A stretch of DNA of 64,000 bases from Chiridota heheva (Eukaryota > Echinodermata > Holothuroidea > Apodida > Chiridotidae): NCBI GenBank assembly GCA_020152595.1, contig JAIGNY010004421.1, positions 124,501 to 188,500 of the forward strand, read 5' to 3'. The notes under the pieces were generated by a model that saw only the letters and a program-made list of their open reading frames with translations, was not told where the DNA came from and did no database searches. Numbering within the stretch: the stretch's first letter is position 1; every line of letters starts with the position of its first letter. This document shows positions 33,885 through 46,539 of this stretch, piece after piece. Made by a program: the position numbers and the translations under genes.

Positions 33885-35590
33885 AGCTTCATTTTTTCAT
33901 TGGATCCCAAATTAACTTCTCTGCTGTAGATGCAACTAGTCTCTCTGACACAAACTCTTCAAATTTGTTTGAACCCTTGTCATCTATGTAGAGAATGTCT
34001 TCCTTTGAAGTTTCTGGAACCTCCATGTTAGGAGCCATCTTTATAAGCTTTGTGACCTTGCACATGGCAAGGTTTCTACCAGTGTTTGATAATTCTCCCC
34101 TTGATTATGGACGTATTATTAATTATGCGAACTGCCACCAAGTTGATAATGATCCTAAGTTGTTAGTTGTTCATCACTGTCGGTCCAGTTACCATCATTA
34201 GCTCAGGAGGCAATCAAGAAGAATCTATCGTGTGCATCTATCGCGTGAATCTATCGCGTGCATCCTCATTGTGTGTAATCCAGTAATTCCTCCTGCAACC
34301 TTTCATTCTCTTTTACTGTAAGTTGTTCCAATGCTTGATCCACGAACAGATTTGTGAATGGAATGCCTGTTTTAGTCACCATGAAATTGCCACATCTCAG
34401 AGCTTTCCTGGTTTCTTGATCAGTGTTCTTGAACAACTGCATTTGTGCAAGGTAGACTGGTACAAGTTGAGCATATTTGTAGAGATCTTGAGCAAAGTAG
34501 TGCTGGACTTGCTCGCCAAGAGCATCAAGATGAAGCTCCCACTTTCCTTGTCTGCTCGCTCGATTCAAGGGAAGTAAATCCTTTCCATGTCTGATCGCTT
34601 GATTCAAGGAAAGTAAACCCTTTCCATGTCTGCTCGCTCGATTCAAGGGAAGTAAACCCTTTCCTTGTCTGCTCGCTCGATTCAAGGGAAGTAAATCCTT
34701 TCCTTGTCTGCTCGCTCGATTCAAGGGAAGTAAACTCTTTCCATGTCTGCTCGCTTGATTCAAGGGAAGTAAACCCTTTCCTTGTCTGCTCACTCGATTC
34801 AAGGGAAGTAAACCCTTTCCTTGTCTGCTTGCTTGATTAAGGGAAGTAAACTCTTTCTTTGTCTGCTAGCTCAATTAAGGGCAGTAAACTCTTCACTTGC
34901 TTTATATAACTCCTGACAAATTGTGCCATTTCTCCAAGGTCTTGGTCAAGTGTAGCATGAAACTGGTTCCTGGAGACTGCATGTACTGCTTCACAGATAT
35001 CTCTTATATCATTTTGTCTCCTATAAAGCTTTTTGCAGAGTTCGTGGCATTTCAGGATCATGGTTTCCAAATTTTCTTGGCGTAAACAAAGAAGAGGTCA
35101 TAGCAGGCCATGATATTGGTGAAGAGAAACTCTACACCACGCTTAAACCACTTTCCAGTGAAACTGGTGGGACTGCCGATGGAGAATAAAGACCAGCTTT
35201 AACGCTAATGGAATCAAGACCCTCAATATACTTTGCCATAGCGTGAGGTGAAACATGAAGCTCACCCACTCATAAAATCCAGTTGGCATTCCTTGTTGTA
35301 ATTTCATTGCCCTCTCATACAGGTCAAGATTAAGTGTCATTACAGTTTTGTAATCAGGACCTACAACAGGAGATGATTGAAGAAGACACAACACTGTAAA
35401 GAGGGCGCTATAATCAGTTGAAGATCTCCTAATAAAGGACAAGAATTGCACTCTTTTCTTTGGGTGATCCTTTAGTAAAATCAGGGCGATGCTAGTGATC
35501 GCAAGTAGCTTGTCAAAAGACGTCAAAATGTAATGTGATAATAGCCAATCAGTAACCAGGAAAGTGTCTATGGTAACTTGTAATGACATA
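33885..35590 (-). pseudogene. Uncharacterised multi-copy family pseudogene
   Basis: Several minus-strand frames together give an ordered series of blocks: VGPDYKTVMTLNLDLYERAM, ELHVSPHAMAKYIEGLDSIS, then AGLYSPSAVPP, FTGKWFKRGVEFLFTNIMAC, LHLDALGEQVQHYFAQDLY, YAQLVPVYLAQMQLFKNTD, GNFMVTKTGIPFTNLFVDQA and FEEFVSERLVASTAEKLIWD. From memory these resemble a large uncharacterised protein family found in many copies in sea urchin, coral and fish genomes and probably linked to a mobile element; its activity is unknown. At least four frame changes and stops separate the blocks, and a 39 bp array (34555-34870) has expanded between two of them. It is not a working gene in this form. Confidence 0.65.
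34555..34870. repeat. Minisatellite, 39 bp x 8
   Basis: The unit GATTCAAGGGAAGTAAACCC followed by TTTCCTTGTCTGCTCGCTC is repeated with small variants, decaying towards its right end. Read on the minus strand it encodes NRASRQGKGLLPL, in frame with the flanking pseudogene block ELHLDALGEQ, since 39 is a multiple of 3. Confidence 0.95.
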
Positions 35591-37210
35591 CATAAGGTGT
35601 TGAAAATACATCTCTGTGAGTGATATGAAATTATTTTATTAACAATGTGAGTCTATTTTGAGTTACCATAGTTTGTAAAAGACATCTGTTTTGTTCAAAT
35701 TAAGTCTTTCTTTAAAATGGCCATTTTCATCAAACAAGTTTCTTACAGATTGTCCTAGATTTTTGGTGAAAATTCCCATTTTATAGGAGGTGCATTTTCC
35801 GTTTAATTTAGTAAAATGATAAACATCCATTTTTTAATCGTTTATCGTGTACACGATAGCTGAAAATGCGATCACATTTTGCGGACCTGGTTCTATCCCA
35901 ACAATAAACACAACGTAACCATCGCGATTTCCAACCTTAAAAACAATTAAGGAATGTCACAATTCTTAAGTAGGGGGCTATATTACGTCTTCAAATTTCC
36001 AGTAAGGCTGAAAAAGTTTAAAAAAAAAAAAAAAATCCATGCTTTTAACGCGCTTCAAAACGATGCATAAATGAAATATTAGCAAGTAAATAGCTGAGTC
36101 TTGCAAACATTTTGATGTGTTTTCAATACATATGTGCTGTATTTTATGCAACCCTCTTGGCAAAATGGCGCTGATGCTTACAAACCACATTAAAATCTCA
36201 GCAACTCCAAAACATTTTTGTTCCTTTGTTTTGCAATCTTTTTTTCCTTTTTTGCACAATTTATTTGACTCATCAGATAATCTTTGCATTTATTTGTGGT
36301 GAAAATAACAATCAATGCTTTTTCGTCTGTGTATTTCTGGGTCCATTGAACAGCTTGTAAAACAGGGTTTAAAGATTTAAGCCTGTATTTTTAATCGTAG
36401 CCTAACGTTACATCCCGCATTAAAAACAATTAAATCCAAATCCTTGATTTATCATTCCGTTAAATTTGAATTATAAGATTATTAATTGAAGGTTTTGTCT
36501 GTGGTGTGAATGAATATTGTTGCGAAACTGATAGGGGGCACTTTCTGGGTGATTTTTCCATGGAAACGATGCATTAATTTTGTAAACAGTAAACAACGTT
36601 TTCAATTGTGTACACAATAATCGGTAAACGGTCACATCCCTACCATTTTAAGGTAAAATCAAGTTGAAAGTATGTATGTGTTATTTCATCTTTGTTATCA
36701 AAATAAATCAAAATATGCATGTTTTTTTTGAAAAGTGATTGATGATTTTGGCTAATTACTTCTCTAGCTGTGGATGGTGCCAATTAAAACAAAAGCAAAT
36801 CTCAACAACCCATTCATAACACGGAAGGATATCATTTGTATCAGCACCATATCAAAGCTTTATAGAATCTCGAGCTAAGGTTACTGATGCAGTAATGCTA
36901 TCTCATCAGACCCAAAAATCTCATAGTATTGTTAATAATATAATATTGTTTGGCACAAAAATCAATCGGTTTTAGTCTAAATAAAATTGAAATCAGTAAA
37001 ATATTTAGCTTTCTAAATTCTAAACAGTTAACTTATTTAATAACAAAAACTAAATTATTGCTCATAAGAAATCATTATAGCAATTTACTCCTAGGATTTT
37101 TTTCTTGGGTTTAATATCGCTGAAGAAATACTGTAATTCATTGACATCACCCATTTAACAAATACACAGTATTCAAAACTGAAATCAAATCAACAAGTTA
37201 AATAAAACAA
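35591..37210. other. No gene recognised
   Basis: This is AT-rich sequence without a supported ORF, repeat or RNA. Confidence 0.5.
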
Positions 37211-37216
37211 ATAAGT

Positions 37217-37395
37217 AAATAGTTTAGCATAGCAAGGTTTAACGTCCTGCAAGCATCCAGTGCTGGACATTATATCAAGAGGGCCACAGCCTTTGATAAC
37301 CAGTTGTGTACTCACTGGTTGCAGACCCACCGTGATACCAACCCAGGATGTGTGGGTGTTAGGACAAAGCATTAACTACTACACCACAAAGGTCT
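37217..37395 (-). mobile_element. tRNA-derived SINE, second copy
   Basis: Read on the minus strand: GACCTTTGTGGTGTAGTAGT head, a B-box-like GGGTTGGTATCACGG, GGTGGGTCTGCAACC, GTTATCAAAGGCTGTGGCC and an end at GACGTTAAACCTTGCTATGC. The architecture and several blocks match the SINE at 23050-23230. No clear target-site duplication was found. Confidence 0.78.
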
Positions 37396-37571
37396 GTTAT
37401 CATAAATAATAAATTCTCATAAAAAACAAATGAAAATAAAAATACACAAATCAAACTGTTACATACTCTGTTTTTTACCAGATATCTTATTGCTTAATCA
37501 AATTTTAACAAAAACTAAACCATGCAATTTAATTTTAACTGAGGATTCGTCTGACAGGAGTTTGATAAATT

Positions 37572-37965
37572 TGGAGGTCGGACATCCGGGAATGTTGTAG
37601 TGCACGGCAACGTAACAATGCTTTTTTGACGATCTCAAACTTTAGTCAAAGGGGAAATCAAAGTCAGTTATCATTGCAGTCAATGGGAGAAAAACCTGTA
37701 TTTTATCATTTTTATCAAATACTGGACAGAATTTATTTTTCTTCACAAATATTGTGTATTAGATAATAGTTTCCAACATATACATGTATGAGTATCATTA
37801 ATTTTCTGACTGGCTGAGGCGACACAAGTATTCATAAAAAACATCCCATTGACTGTAAATGATAAAGTTTCCCCTTCAACTTAACAAAACTGTATTAAGC
37901 CCGTGCAGTTACATGTATTGTACGTTTCTCCGACCTCGAGAATGAAACTAGATTATAATACAGTA
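37572..37965. repeat. Dispersed repeat family C, copy 1
   Basis: The blocks CCGGGAATGTTGTAGTGCA, AATGGGAGAAAAACCTG, GATAATAGTTTCCAACATAT and GATAAAGTTTCCCCTTCAAC are shared in order with 52045-52440 in PRMT1 intron 1. No coding capacity was detected. Confidence 0.85.
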
Positions 37966-38838
37966 GCAACTTTGTAAGTGAAACTGAAAGTCAGATGCCT
38001 TTCTCACGAAAGTGAAATTATCAGCTAAAAATAACTTCAGCTTCCTGACTCAGCTCATTGGCATTTACCTAGTACCGTTAGGCCTGCAGTATGAATGATA
38101 TTGATTGTTAATGATGTTATGATATTTGTGGGGGGTCTCCCTTTCAAAATCAAGTTTGGATCAGGAAAAAAAAAACAGAGTCCGGATCCACAAGACTGAG
38201 TGACGGACGAGTGGAATGATTTTATACTCATTCTTCATAGAAGTAACTTTCATTAATAACTGACGTGAACTTACCAAAATCTAATTGCGTCTTGATAATG
38301 ATACTTCGCTCAGCTTAGGCCTACACAACAGGCAGCTAAGTTATACTGTACACTGTGTGCAGTGCCAGTCAATCAAGAGTATATGTAACTCGTTAGTGTG
38401 TCACCGACAGAGACAAATTTAGACCCTTAACGTTAGGCGGTATAAAAATGACACCAACCGAAATAAAGTGTCAAATCCGACACAGTGTTTAATAAAACTG
38501 AAAGTCTTTTAAACAATATATGCTTTTCGTTCTTTTCGAAAAAATAACTTTAACAAAACTGGTCTCCGGAACGAGCCCCACAAACCACTCACAAAGCTAG
38601 CTGGATATCAGGAACTTAGCGGTATGTCTATTGCTATTCCCTGGTATACTACTGGTAGTAGGCCTATGTTAAGTTACACTTGGCGCATGGCCTCTTCAAT
38701 TACCGTCATTTTATTGTCAAATACGGAAGGTGCAATTTGTTAATGCATTTTACTGATCAGACATTTTAGGTCCATATTTAGCTTAATGCTGGAGATTTTC
38801 TGTCGCGGCCTTCATGACGCGACAAGACTAGTAAGTAT

Positions 38839-40440
38839 TGGGCAGTTCCATAAAATAAGTGTACAGGGAGTGGGGGCGGTAGGGGATCAGTGACATCTCC
38901 TCCAGATACCCCCTCCTGACCACCCAAATCCCAGTCCCGCTGAAACTCCCCCCTCCCCCAGAATCCAAATCCCAATCTCGCTGCCCCCTGCCCCCTGGAA
39001 TCGCAATATCAATCCTGCTGAAACCCCCTCCCCTAATTCCCAATCCCGTTGAACGTCCCCCTCCCACACCCGAATCTTATTCCGCTGAACCCCCTCTCCT
39101 GAATCCCCACCCGCTAAACCTCCCCTCAGCCCCAGAATCCCAATACTGCTTCCCCCTCCCGGAAGCCCAATACTAATCCCACTGAAACCCCCTCCCCTCT
39201 CCAGAATTCCAATCTCGTTGAAACCCCTTGGAATCCCAATCCCATTCCCGCTGAACCCCTCCCCTAATCCCCTGAATTCTAATCCGCTGAAACCCCCGAA
39301 TCCCAATTCCGTTGAAACCCCTTGGAATCCCAATCCCATTCCCGCTGAACTCCCCTGAATTCTAATCCGCTGAACCCCCCCCTCCCCGGATTCCCAATCC
39401 CAATCCTGCTGAACCCCTCAATTCAAATCCTATTCCCATTGACTCCCCACCCCCCCCCCACCCCCATTCAAATCCCAATCTCCATTCACGGCCCCCTCCC
39501 CCTCCGAATCCTAATCCCAGTTCATGGATCCCCCTCTGAATCCCAATCCCAGTCCACGTACCCCCTCCCCGGAATCCCAATATCAATTCTGCTAAAAACC
39601 CATTACCCCTGATTCCCAATCCCGATGAAACCCCCTCCCCCACCTGAGTGCCTATTCCACTAACCCCCAAAAAAAAATCCAAATCCCAATCCCACTGAAC
39701 CTCCCCCCTCCCTCATTATCCCAATCCCGCTGCCCCTCCCCTGGAATCCCAATATCAATCCTGCTGAAGCCCCCTCCCCTAATTCCCAATCCCGATAAAA
39801 CCCCCTCCCCCAACCGAATCCCTATTCCGCTAAGCCCCCTCCCCCGCCCCCTTCCGACTCCCAATCCCGCTGAACCTCCCCCGACTCCCAATCCCGCTGA
39901 ACCTCCCCTCCCCGACTCCCAATCCCGCTGAACCTCCCCCCTCCCCACCCCAAGAATTCCATTCCCACTTTCCCCCTCCCGAATCCCAATATCAACCCTG
40001 CTGAAACCCTTCTTCCCCTGATTCCCAATCCCAATCCCGCTGACCCCCCCCCCACCTGAATCCCTATTCCGCTGAAACCCCAGAACTCCCAATCCTAATC
40101 CCGCTGAATCCTCCCCTCTCCAGAATCCCAATCCCAATCTCGCTCCCACCCCCTCCCTCCCCGAAATCCAAATAGAAATCCTGCGAAACCCCCTTCCCTG
40201 ATTCCTAATCCCGCTGCCCCCCCCGACCCCCACCCGAATCCCTATTCCACTGAACTTCCCCTACCCCTCAGAATCCCCTTCCCCTCCCCCCTCCCCGAAT
40301 CCTAATTCCAGTTTACGGAGCCCTGAACCCAAATCCCAGTTCACGAGGCCCCAAATCCCATTCCCAGTTCACGGACCTTTCCTTCCCTGAATCCTATATG
40401 TCACTGACCCCCCTGTGCACATATTTTCTGGAACTGCCCA
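38839..40440. mobile_element. C-rich satellite bounded by terminal inverted repeats
   Basis: The left end TGGGCAGTTCCATAAAATAA and the right end TATTTTCTGGAACTGCCCA are inverted repeats of about 30 bp. Between them lie 1.5 kb of degenerate repeats of the form GAATCCCAATCCCGCTGAAC plus a run of C. The C/G strand bias produces long minus-strand frames of Gly-rich, 'GIGIRGGG' type peptide with no other coding sign. A shorter element with the same ends and filling is at 51565-52034, so this is a mobile non-autonomous unit rather than simple low-complexity DNA. Confidence 0.8.
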
Positions 40441-41925
40441 TTGTACACTCCATGCTTAAAATCCGCCATCTTTTAATTGAGAGATATATTTTATACTTTA
40501 TTAAATTAAGAGAATATGGACTTCAAATTAAATGCTATTTATTGAAGGTTGTATTTTATTTAATGGTTACTAGCTACAAATAATTTCAGCAATGCTAATT
40601 CAGACATTTATAGCGTTGTTTTTATTTGCAAAACTCGTGTAAATTGGCAACGATGAGGAATGCAGACGAAATTTGGATATTTTAATAACCAGGTCTACAA
40701 AAACACCTTTTAAAAAAAGCTGTCGTAGCATTTTGTTTTTTGTTTTTGTGCGGATATAGTAATAAAAAAAGCAGTGGCGTGTTTAAGGGGGGTGGGGCTT
40801 CGCCTCTAAAAGTCATTGCCCCATCCTAAAAAATATAAACATATATAAAAATTCTTCAATTTCTGCGAAATTTTAAAAAAGATTATTGACATTTTTAGGG
40901 ATATTTCCTCTATTTTCGTGAAATCAAACAGCTTGCTCTTTGGTAAATTCTTCTTCAATTCCGAAAATTTTCTTCAACATTCCAGTCCACGCTCCCGATC
41001 GGGAGATCTCCCGATTGGTAGATTGAGACATGCGCAGTGACCATAGTTTAAATTGTTGCTAATAACTGAATAAGTTCAGCCGTTATCTTTTTTATTTTAT
41101 TTTATTTTGTTGCTTGTCAAATTCTGTAATTCTAAATTTGTATACTCTGAAATGATATTGGAAAAATATTTCCGGATAATTTAAGCTTTTGCTGGTGAAT
41201 AAAATTTTTAGAATCTGCTCTTCAAAAACTATTGAAATTATTTTTTAAAGATTACGTTAAAATTCCTTGGTGAAAATCAAATTTGCGCTGGTGTGAATGA
41301 TTTATTCGTATTGTTACACCAATAAGATTTGAATATTTTGCATGCATTTTTCCTACTTTTGGCTTAAACCTATCGTTATTTATTTCTTTAAAGGGATTTG
41401 AATGTGGAAAGATGCATTGTGGGTTAAAATGACAAGAAATCTTTTGTTTGAGAGCGTGAACCGGACTGTTCAATTTTCAGGAAAATTCTTCACTTTCCAG
41501 TAAAGCACTGTCAATTCGATAAATTCTCAGGAAGTGTTGCCAAAATCAAACAAAATTTTCAACAATTATACGCATTTTCTTTCAATTTTATGTTAATAAT
41601 TTCACACTTTCATCAAAATAAAGCATGGTTGCAACCGGGAAATAGAACCCCTTTTCGGGGCGCCTTAACTCCTACGTCTCTGTTCTTCCTAATTTGAAAA
41701 CGGCCCTCAGTCTTTTGTTTGGTTTTTTTGAAGGGGGGATTAAACCCTCAAAACGAAAAGCTATAAATAGACCCTTAAAGAAGTTTATCAAATAGAATAG
41801 ATACAACAAATAAAGACGATTTGCAACTTGGTTCTCCTGAAATAAATTTTACCCACGCCGAATATGGCAGGTTAAGCAGCTAGGTTCTGTATGGTAGACT
41901 ACACTTCTAAATCAACGAGTACTTT
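40441..41925. other. No gene recognised
   Basis: This AT-rich stretch includes a CAGTGGCGTG fragment (40773) resembling a DNA-transposon end and overlapping perfect palindromes at 40992-41015. Confidence 0.45.
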
Positions 41926-41929
41926 CAAA

Positions 41930-42800
41930 TTATGGGACCGGAAGGGTGGGTGAAGCTTAAAGGCCCTGTGCAAAATCGATTTGAGGCTAGCCCTGAACAA
42001 TGACACTGCAACATCTTTGTTAAGGGACCCGAAGAACCGGGGCCGCGCAAGAGGGAGGGAGCAGGAAATCATGTTAAAGGGTACTTTGTTATTTTCGAAA
42101 TTGTGGAGGAAGCGTGGTTCCGGCCTACACAGGCGGGATTTGGGGGAGCAAGGGGCAATTCCCCATCCTCACTGTTTGTCCAAAATAAGTACTTTTGTAT
42201 GGTGATGTGATGTATGTTAGCGTTATTTTGTGACCCCCCCTCCTTCTTTCCCCTTCACACACACACACACTTTTGCTTTTCCCCACTTTCGGTAGGTAAA
42301 TTCCGCCTATGGGTTTAAAATTGGGGAGCCATTACCAATGTTGAAAATGACCCATCGGGCGAATAGGTAAAAGGCTTCTTTTGAAAGTTGCTGCTTAGAA
42401 ACTAATTGGGGGAATCCCCCTCCCATTGCGACTCTTGGTGTCGGTGCCCCTGGTAACATGATTCAATTTTGTCAAATGAATACTAAATGTATGTGACAAC
42501 CTGAGTGAGTGGATTTCTATTTGTTTTCAAGCATGCCAAGCTTCAAGAATGACCTAGAATAATTTCATAAACGTTTCAAAAGGGCGCCTCCTTCCCAGTC
42601 CACCCTCAACTTAGAAAAGGGCACCTCCTGCTCCCGTCCGCACATTTTCAAAAGAGCACCTTCTGCCACCGTACTCTAGGGTCAGGGGAAAACCCCCTCC
42701 CCCTTCCCCTTCCCCACCCTCTATTTTCCGCCGTGGTTCTGACATCGCTGCAGAGGCCAAAATATTCACGGGCCCCAGGACTTTAGTTGTTCCACTGCGT
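41930..42800. repeat. Dispersed repeat family B, copy 2
   Basis: It starts in GGAAGGGTG and AAAATCGATTTGAGGC and continues through CCACTTTCGGTAGGTAAATT, TTGGGGAGCCATTACCAATG and GCTGCTTAGAAACTAATTGG. It has an intact, empty SINE insertion site compared with copy 1. Confidence 0.8.
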
Positions 42801-43084
42801 ATTGGAGCTTTAATAAGTTGAATGTGAAAACTGTCTTCAAGTAGGCCTTAAGCTGTTAGGCAATATCATGCAAGTTTTATCAACAATGTTTGCTTTTGAG
42901 TGAAATAATTATTGAAATCATGCACAGACATATACTAACAGCAAAATACTGTTGTAAAAAATCAAGATAGATTTTACATCTTTGCAACAAGACATTAAGT
43001 ATCTGACTATGGCATATTTTCCTCATATTGCTAATATATTAGCCATTCTAAGTTAATAATTAATTATCGCAATTAATTAATGTC

Positions 43085-44310
43085 TTTGTTGGTGGAGACT
43101 TAAATTGGGTAGGCTGGGGTTGTTAGGAAAGGAATACAAGTTTGATTAACATCGCAACAAAAGGCTGCAGTTGGAATGCCTGGAAGGGTGCACCCTACAT
43201 GCTCTGGGAAAAATCGATTTGGATCTAGCCCTGAACAATGACACTGTTATATTTTTGTTATGGGACCCAAAGCGCCATGGGTACCGGAAGGAGCTCGGGC
43301 AAGGGGAAGGGAGCAGAAAATCAAGTTCAACGGCTTTTTTTTAACGGTAATTAAGGGACACTTTTTACTTTCAAAGGGGGTCCAGTTTTCGAAATTGTGG
43401 AAGAAATGTTCCCCCTGCCCCATGGTACCTATACATATGGTTTCAGGATAGGCGGAATTTGGGGTAGGATGGAAGCACTTCCCCACTCTCACTTTTTGTC
43501 CAAATGGATTCTTTTGTAAATTGACTTTTCCCAACTTTCGGGAGGCAAATTCCGCCTGTGGGTTCCAAATTGGGGAGCCAGGACTATTGTTGACAATTAC
43601 CCCCCCCCCCTCCTCCATCCCACCCCACCCCTACCCTACCTCCTCTTGCTGCCGTTGTTTCGACGTCGTTGCGTTGCAAATACACTTCCAAGTGGCAATA
43701 ACAAAATATAACAAAACAGATTTTAAATCTTCTTTTGAAGTCCTCTTTCGTATAAGATGAACTCGACCTGTGAACTAATCCTTTAAGATCACCCATCGTG
43801 AATTAGTGATTTTATACATCAGTTATTACAGATTTTCATCAGCTGCACGCTAACAATAAACTTCTTGTGAACAGAGTTAATTATGCCAATTAAGTCATGT
43901 GTGATGTGAAAGGACTCGTGTGGATTTTAAAAGGATGCCTATTCAGGTTATTGAAGATAGCCTATTCAGGAAATGTTAGCCACTCTTGAGCTTTTAATAG
44001 TTTTTACACCCAAGTTATAGCCTACACGAGCTATTAACTACAACTGCTATACCCCAATTTATCCGCCATGCTGCAGGACAGATCCCAAACGGGATATTAA
44101 GTAACGCATGTGTCACTCAGACTGTATTTTAAGTCTCGAACCAATGAAAGCAGAGTTTTCTTTACATCGAAGATATTGGGTGGTACTTCCCTAGCCAATG
44201 TTATTATATATGCTAAATTCATTCTGATTGCGCCGAGCGAAATTCGAACGAAAATCTGGATTTTGGGATAGCCTCGCATAAGCTCAAAATAAGTTGAGTT
44301 AAAAATTGAG
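43085..44310. repeat. Dispersed repeat family B, copy 3
   Basis: It opens with GTTGGTGGAGACTTAAATTG and GGGTTGTTAGGAAAGGAATA and ends with TATGCTAAATTCATTCTGAT and GCATAAGCTCAAA. An internal run of ten C is followed by CTCCTCCATCC. The short frames (43247-43618 and others) are not conserved between copies. Confidence 0.78.
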
Positions 44311-44869
44311 AACAGCTAGAAGTCATTGGAAAATGCATGATCGGCCTATTAGAAATCAGGACACAGCTGCCTGGCTGCAGAAAATTGATTGTCTTTGCCT
44401 TTTGGGGCATTGGAAAAACAAATCTAGCGATGCTACTGAAAGAAAAGGTGATTTTTCTATGGGCCGCAAGGCATACATTGAGGATCGTCTCGTAGAAAAT
44501 GGAGGGATGGCGGTCGACAATTAAATACTACCCCCCCCCCCCCTCCACCTCACCTTCGATTAAACATCTACCCCTCACTTTTGGTACCCCAGTTTAATTT
44601 TGTCACTTTGCCATCAATTTGATAGGCAATCCCACCAATTATCTATTTGTTATGATACTAACATTAAATATAATCATAACAAAATGCACAATTACTGATC
44701 ATTGTCATGATTGCTGTGCACAGTGCAGTAGTAATGCAAGCTGAAAATGATGCTGATTCAATTAACAAAATGCGAACAACACATTTTACATCCCAAGAAC
44801 CATGCATCAAGAAAAGATTAGGAAAGGAATCTTTTAGGAATCCAAATCAGTCACGCGCCTGATGCGTTA

Positions 44870-44935
44870 CCCCCCTCCCCTCCCCCAACCCCGCCAACCC
44901 CTTCCTCCCCCAACCCCGCCAACCCCTTCCCTTTA
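44870..44935. repeat. C-rich short tandem repeat
   Basis: CCCCCAACCCCGCCAACCCC is present twice in tandem with the linking CTTCCT. Confidence 0.8.
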
Positions 44936-45174
44936 AGTGACATTTCAGGCAAACCCAACTTATGTTTATAAGCATAACCACAAACTCAACATTATTAAAC
45001 GTTCCTGCCTAAAATAAAGTTCATGTATCCCTAATTTTTCAGATAATTAGGCATCCATCAAAGTAACTTCTTTATCAGAAACCGAAACATTAACATTGCA
45101 TGATTCAGTGTTATTCCCACGTTGCGATTTCTTTTGTTCCCCACAATTAGAGGACATGCTGAAAATATATATGT

Positions 45175-46260
45175 AACAAGAACATCAATGATGTAGCAGC
45201 TCAACATATATTTTAGGGTGCCACTAGTATAAGCCTATTTTTGTCGGTGGGTATATGTTAATAGTTTGAGCGCTTCTTAAACAGTAATTAAGAGGCACTT
45301 TTCATTAAAAAAGGGCGCACCTTTGTCAGTTTTCGAATTTGTGGGAAATCTTGCCTCCTCGCTTTATGGTTTCTACTTATAAGGTTCCGTTTGAACATCA
45401 TGGCGGGATTTGAGGAAACAAAGGAGCACTTTCCCCACCCTCACTTTTTGCCCAAGTGGATACTTTTGTATGGCGATGTGTTGTATCTTAGACTTATTTT
45501 ATACCGCACACATTTTTGACCCTCAGTAGGCAAATCCCACCTATAGCTTGAGATTGAGGCGCCTGGACTTATATTGACAATTACCCATCTGGAAAATAGA
45601 TCAAATGCTTCTTCTGAAAAATGCTGCTTTGAAAATTATTGAGGGCATGCCTCCTCCCACCACGTCCCTCGGTGTCGGTGCCCCTGGTAAACTGACATGC
45701 TTTGATTGTATGAAATAAACACTAAATGTATGTAACAACTTGTATTATGTAATAGTTGTGAGTGAGTGGATTTCTACTTGTTTTTTAGCTTCAAAAATGA
45801 CCTATAATAATTTAATATATACGTTCCGCCATCAACTTTCAAAAGTACACCTCCTGCTCTCCTTACTTTGGGGCAAGGGGAAATAACCCCCCTCCCCTCC
45901 TTTGCCGCCGTAGTTCCGACATCGCTGTAACGCGCCAAGGCTACTTTAGTTTTAAACAAAAGTTTTAGCCAAAACGAGCTATCAAAGCTATACCTCAATT
46001 TAGCTATAGTGTGGGACAAATCTCAAACGGGATATAAAGCTCGATTAGCATGTGACAGACCAGCAGACGGTATTTTAACGCTATAGCCAATAAAAACATA
46101 GTTTTATTTCAATCGGAGATATTCGGTGGTATTCCAGAGCCAACGGTATTATACATGCTAAATTCATTCGGATTGGCGAAATCCGAACGAAAATCGGGAT
46201 TTGGGGCTATCCTTGCATAAGCTCAAAGTCCCTTAAAGGGATGTTGAGCTAAAAACGAAT
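45175..46260. repeat. Dispersed repeat family B, copy 4
   Basis: It contains GAACATCAATGATGTAGCAG, CCCCACCCTCACTTTTTG, CCCTCGGTGTCGGTGCCCCT, ATGCTAAATTCATTCGGATT and CTTAAAGGGATGTTGAGCT in family order, and is the most complete copy in the window. Confidence 0.8.
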
Positions 46261-46539
46261 TGGGAGACAGATAACAACAATTCCAAGAATCATGATTTTC
46301 TAGGGCTACGGGGCAGGGGTACGTTTTTGGAAGCTTTCCAAAAGTGTGTATGTGTGGGGGTGGAGGTAGGAGGTACAACAAAGCAGAGTAAAAGGGCACT
46401 TCATTTTAAGAAAGGGACACTTTTCCAATGGGGACACATTCTTCCCATATACATGGATCTAACAGAAGTCGCAAATTTTCTACTATTGGGTCAGTAATTT
46501 AGGGGCACTTCATTTTGAAAAGGGCACTTTTGTATTTTT

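Noticed and set aside
38778-40233. Gly-rich minus-strand ORFs resembling structural proteins
   Set aside because: They follow from the C-rich repeat composition; units vary in length without respect for frame.
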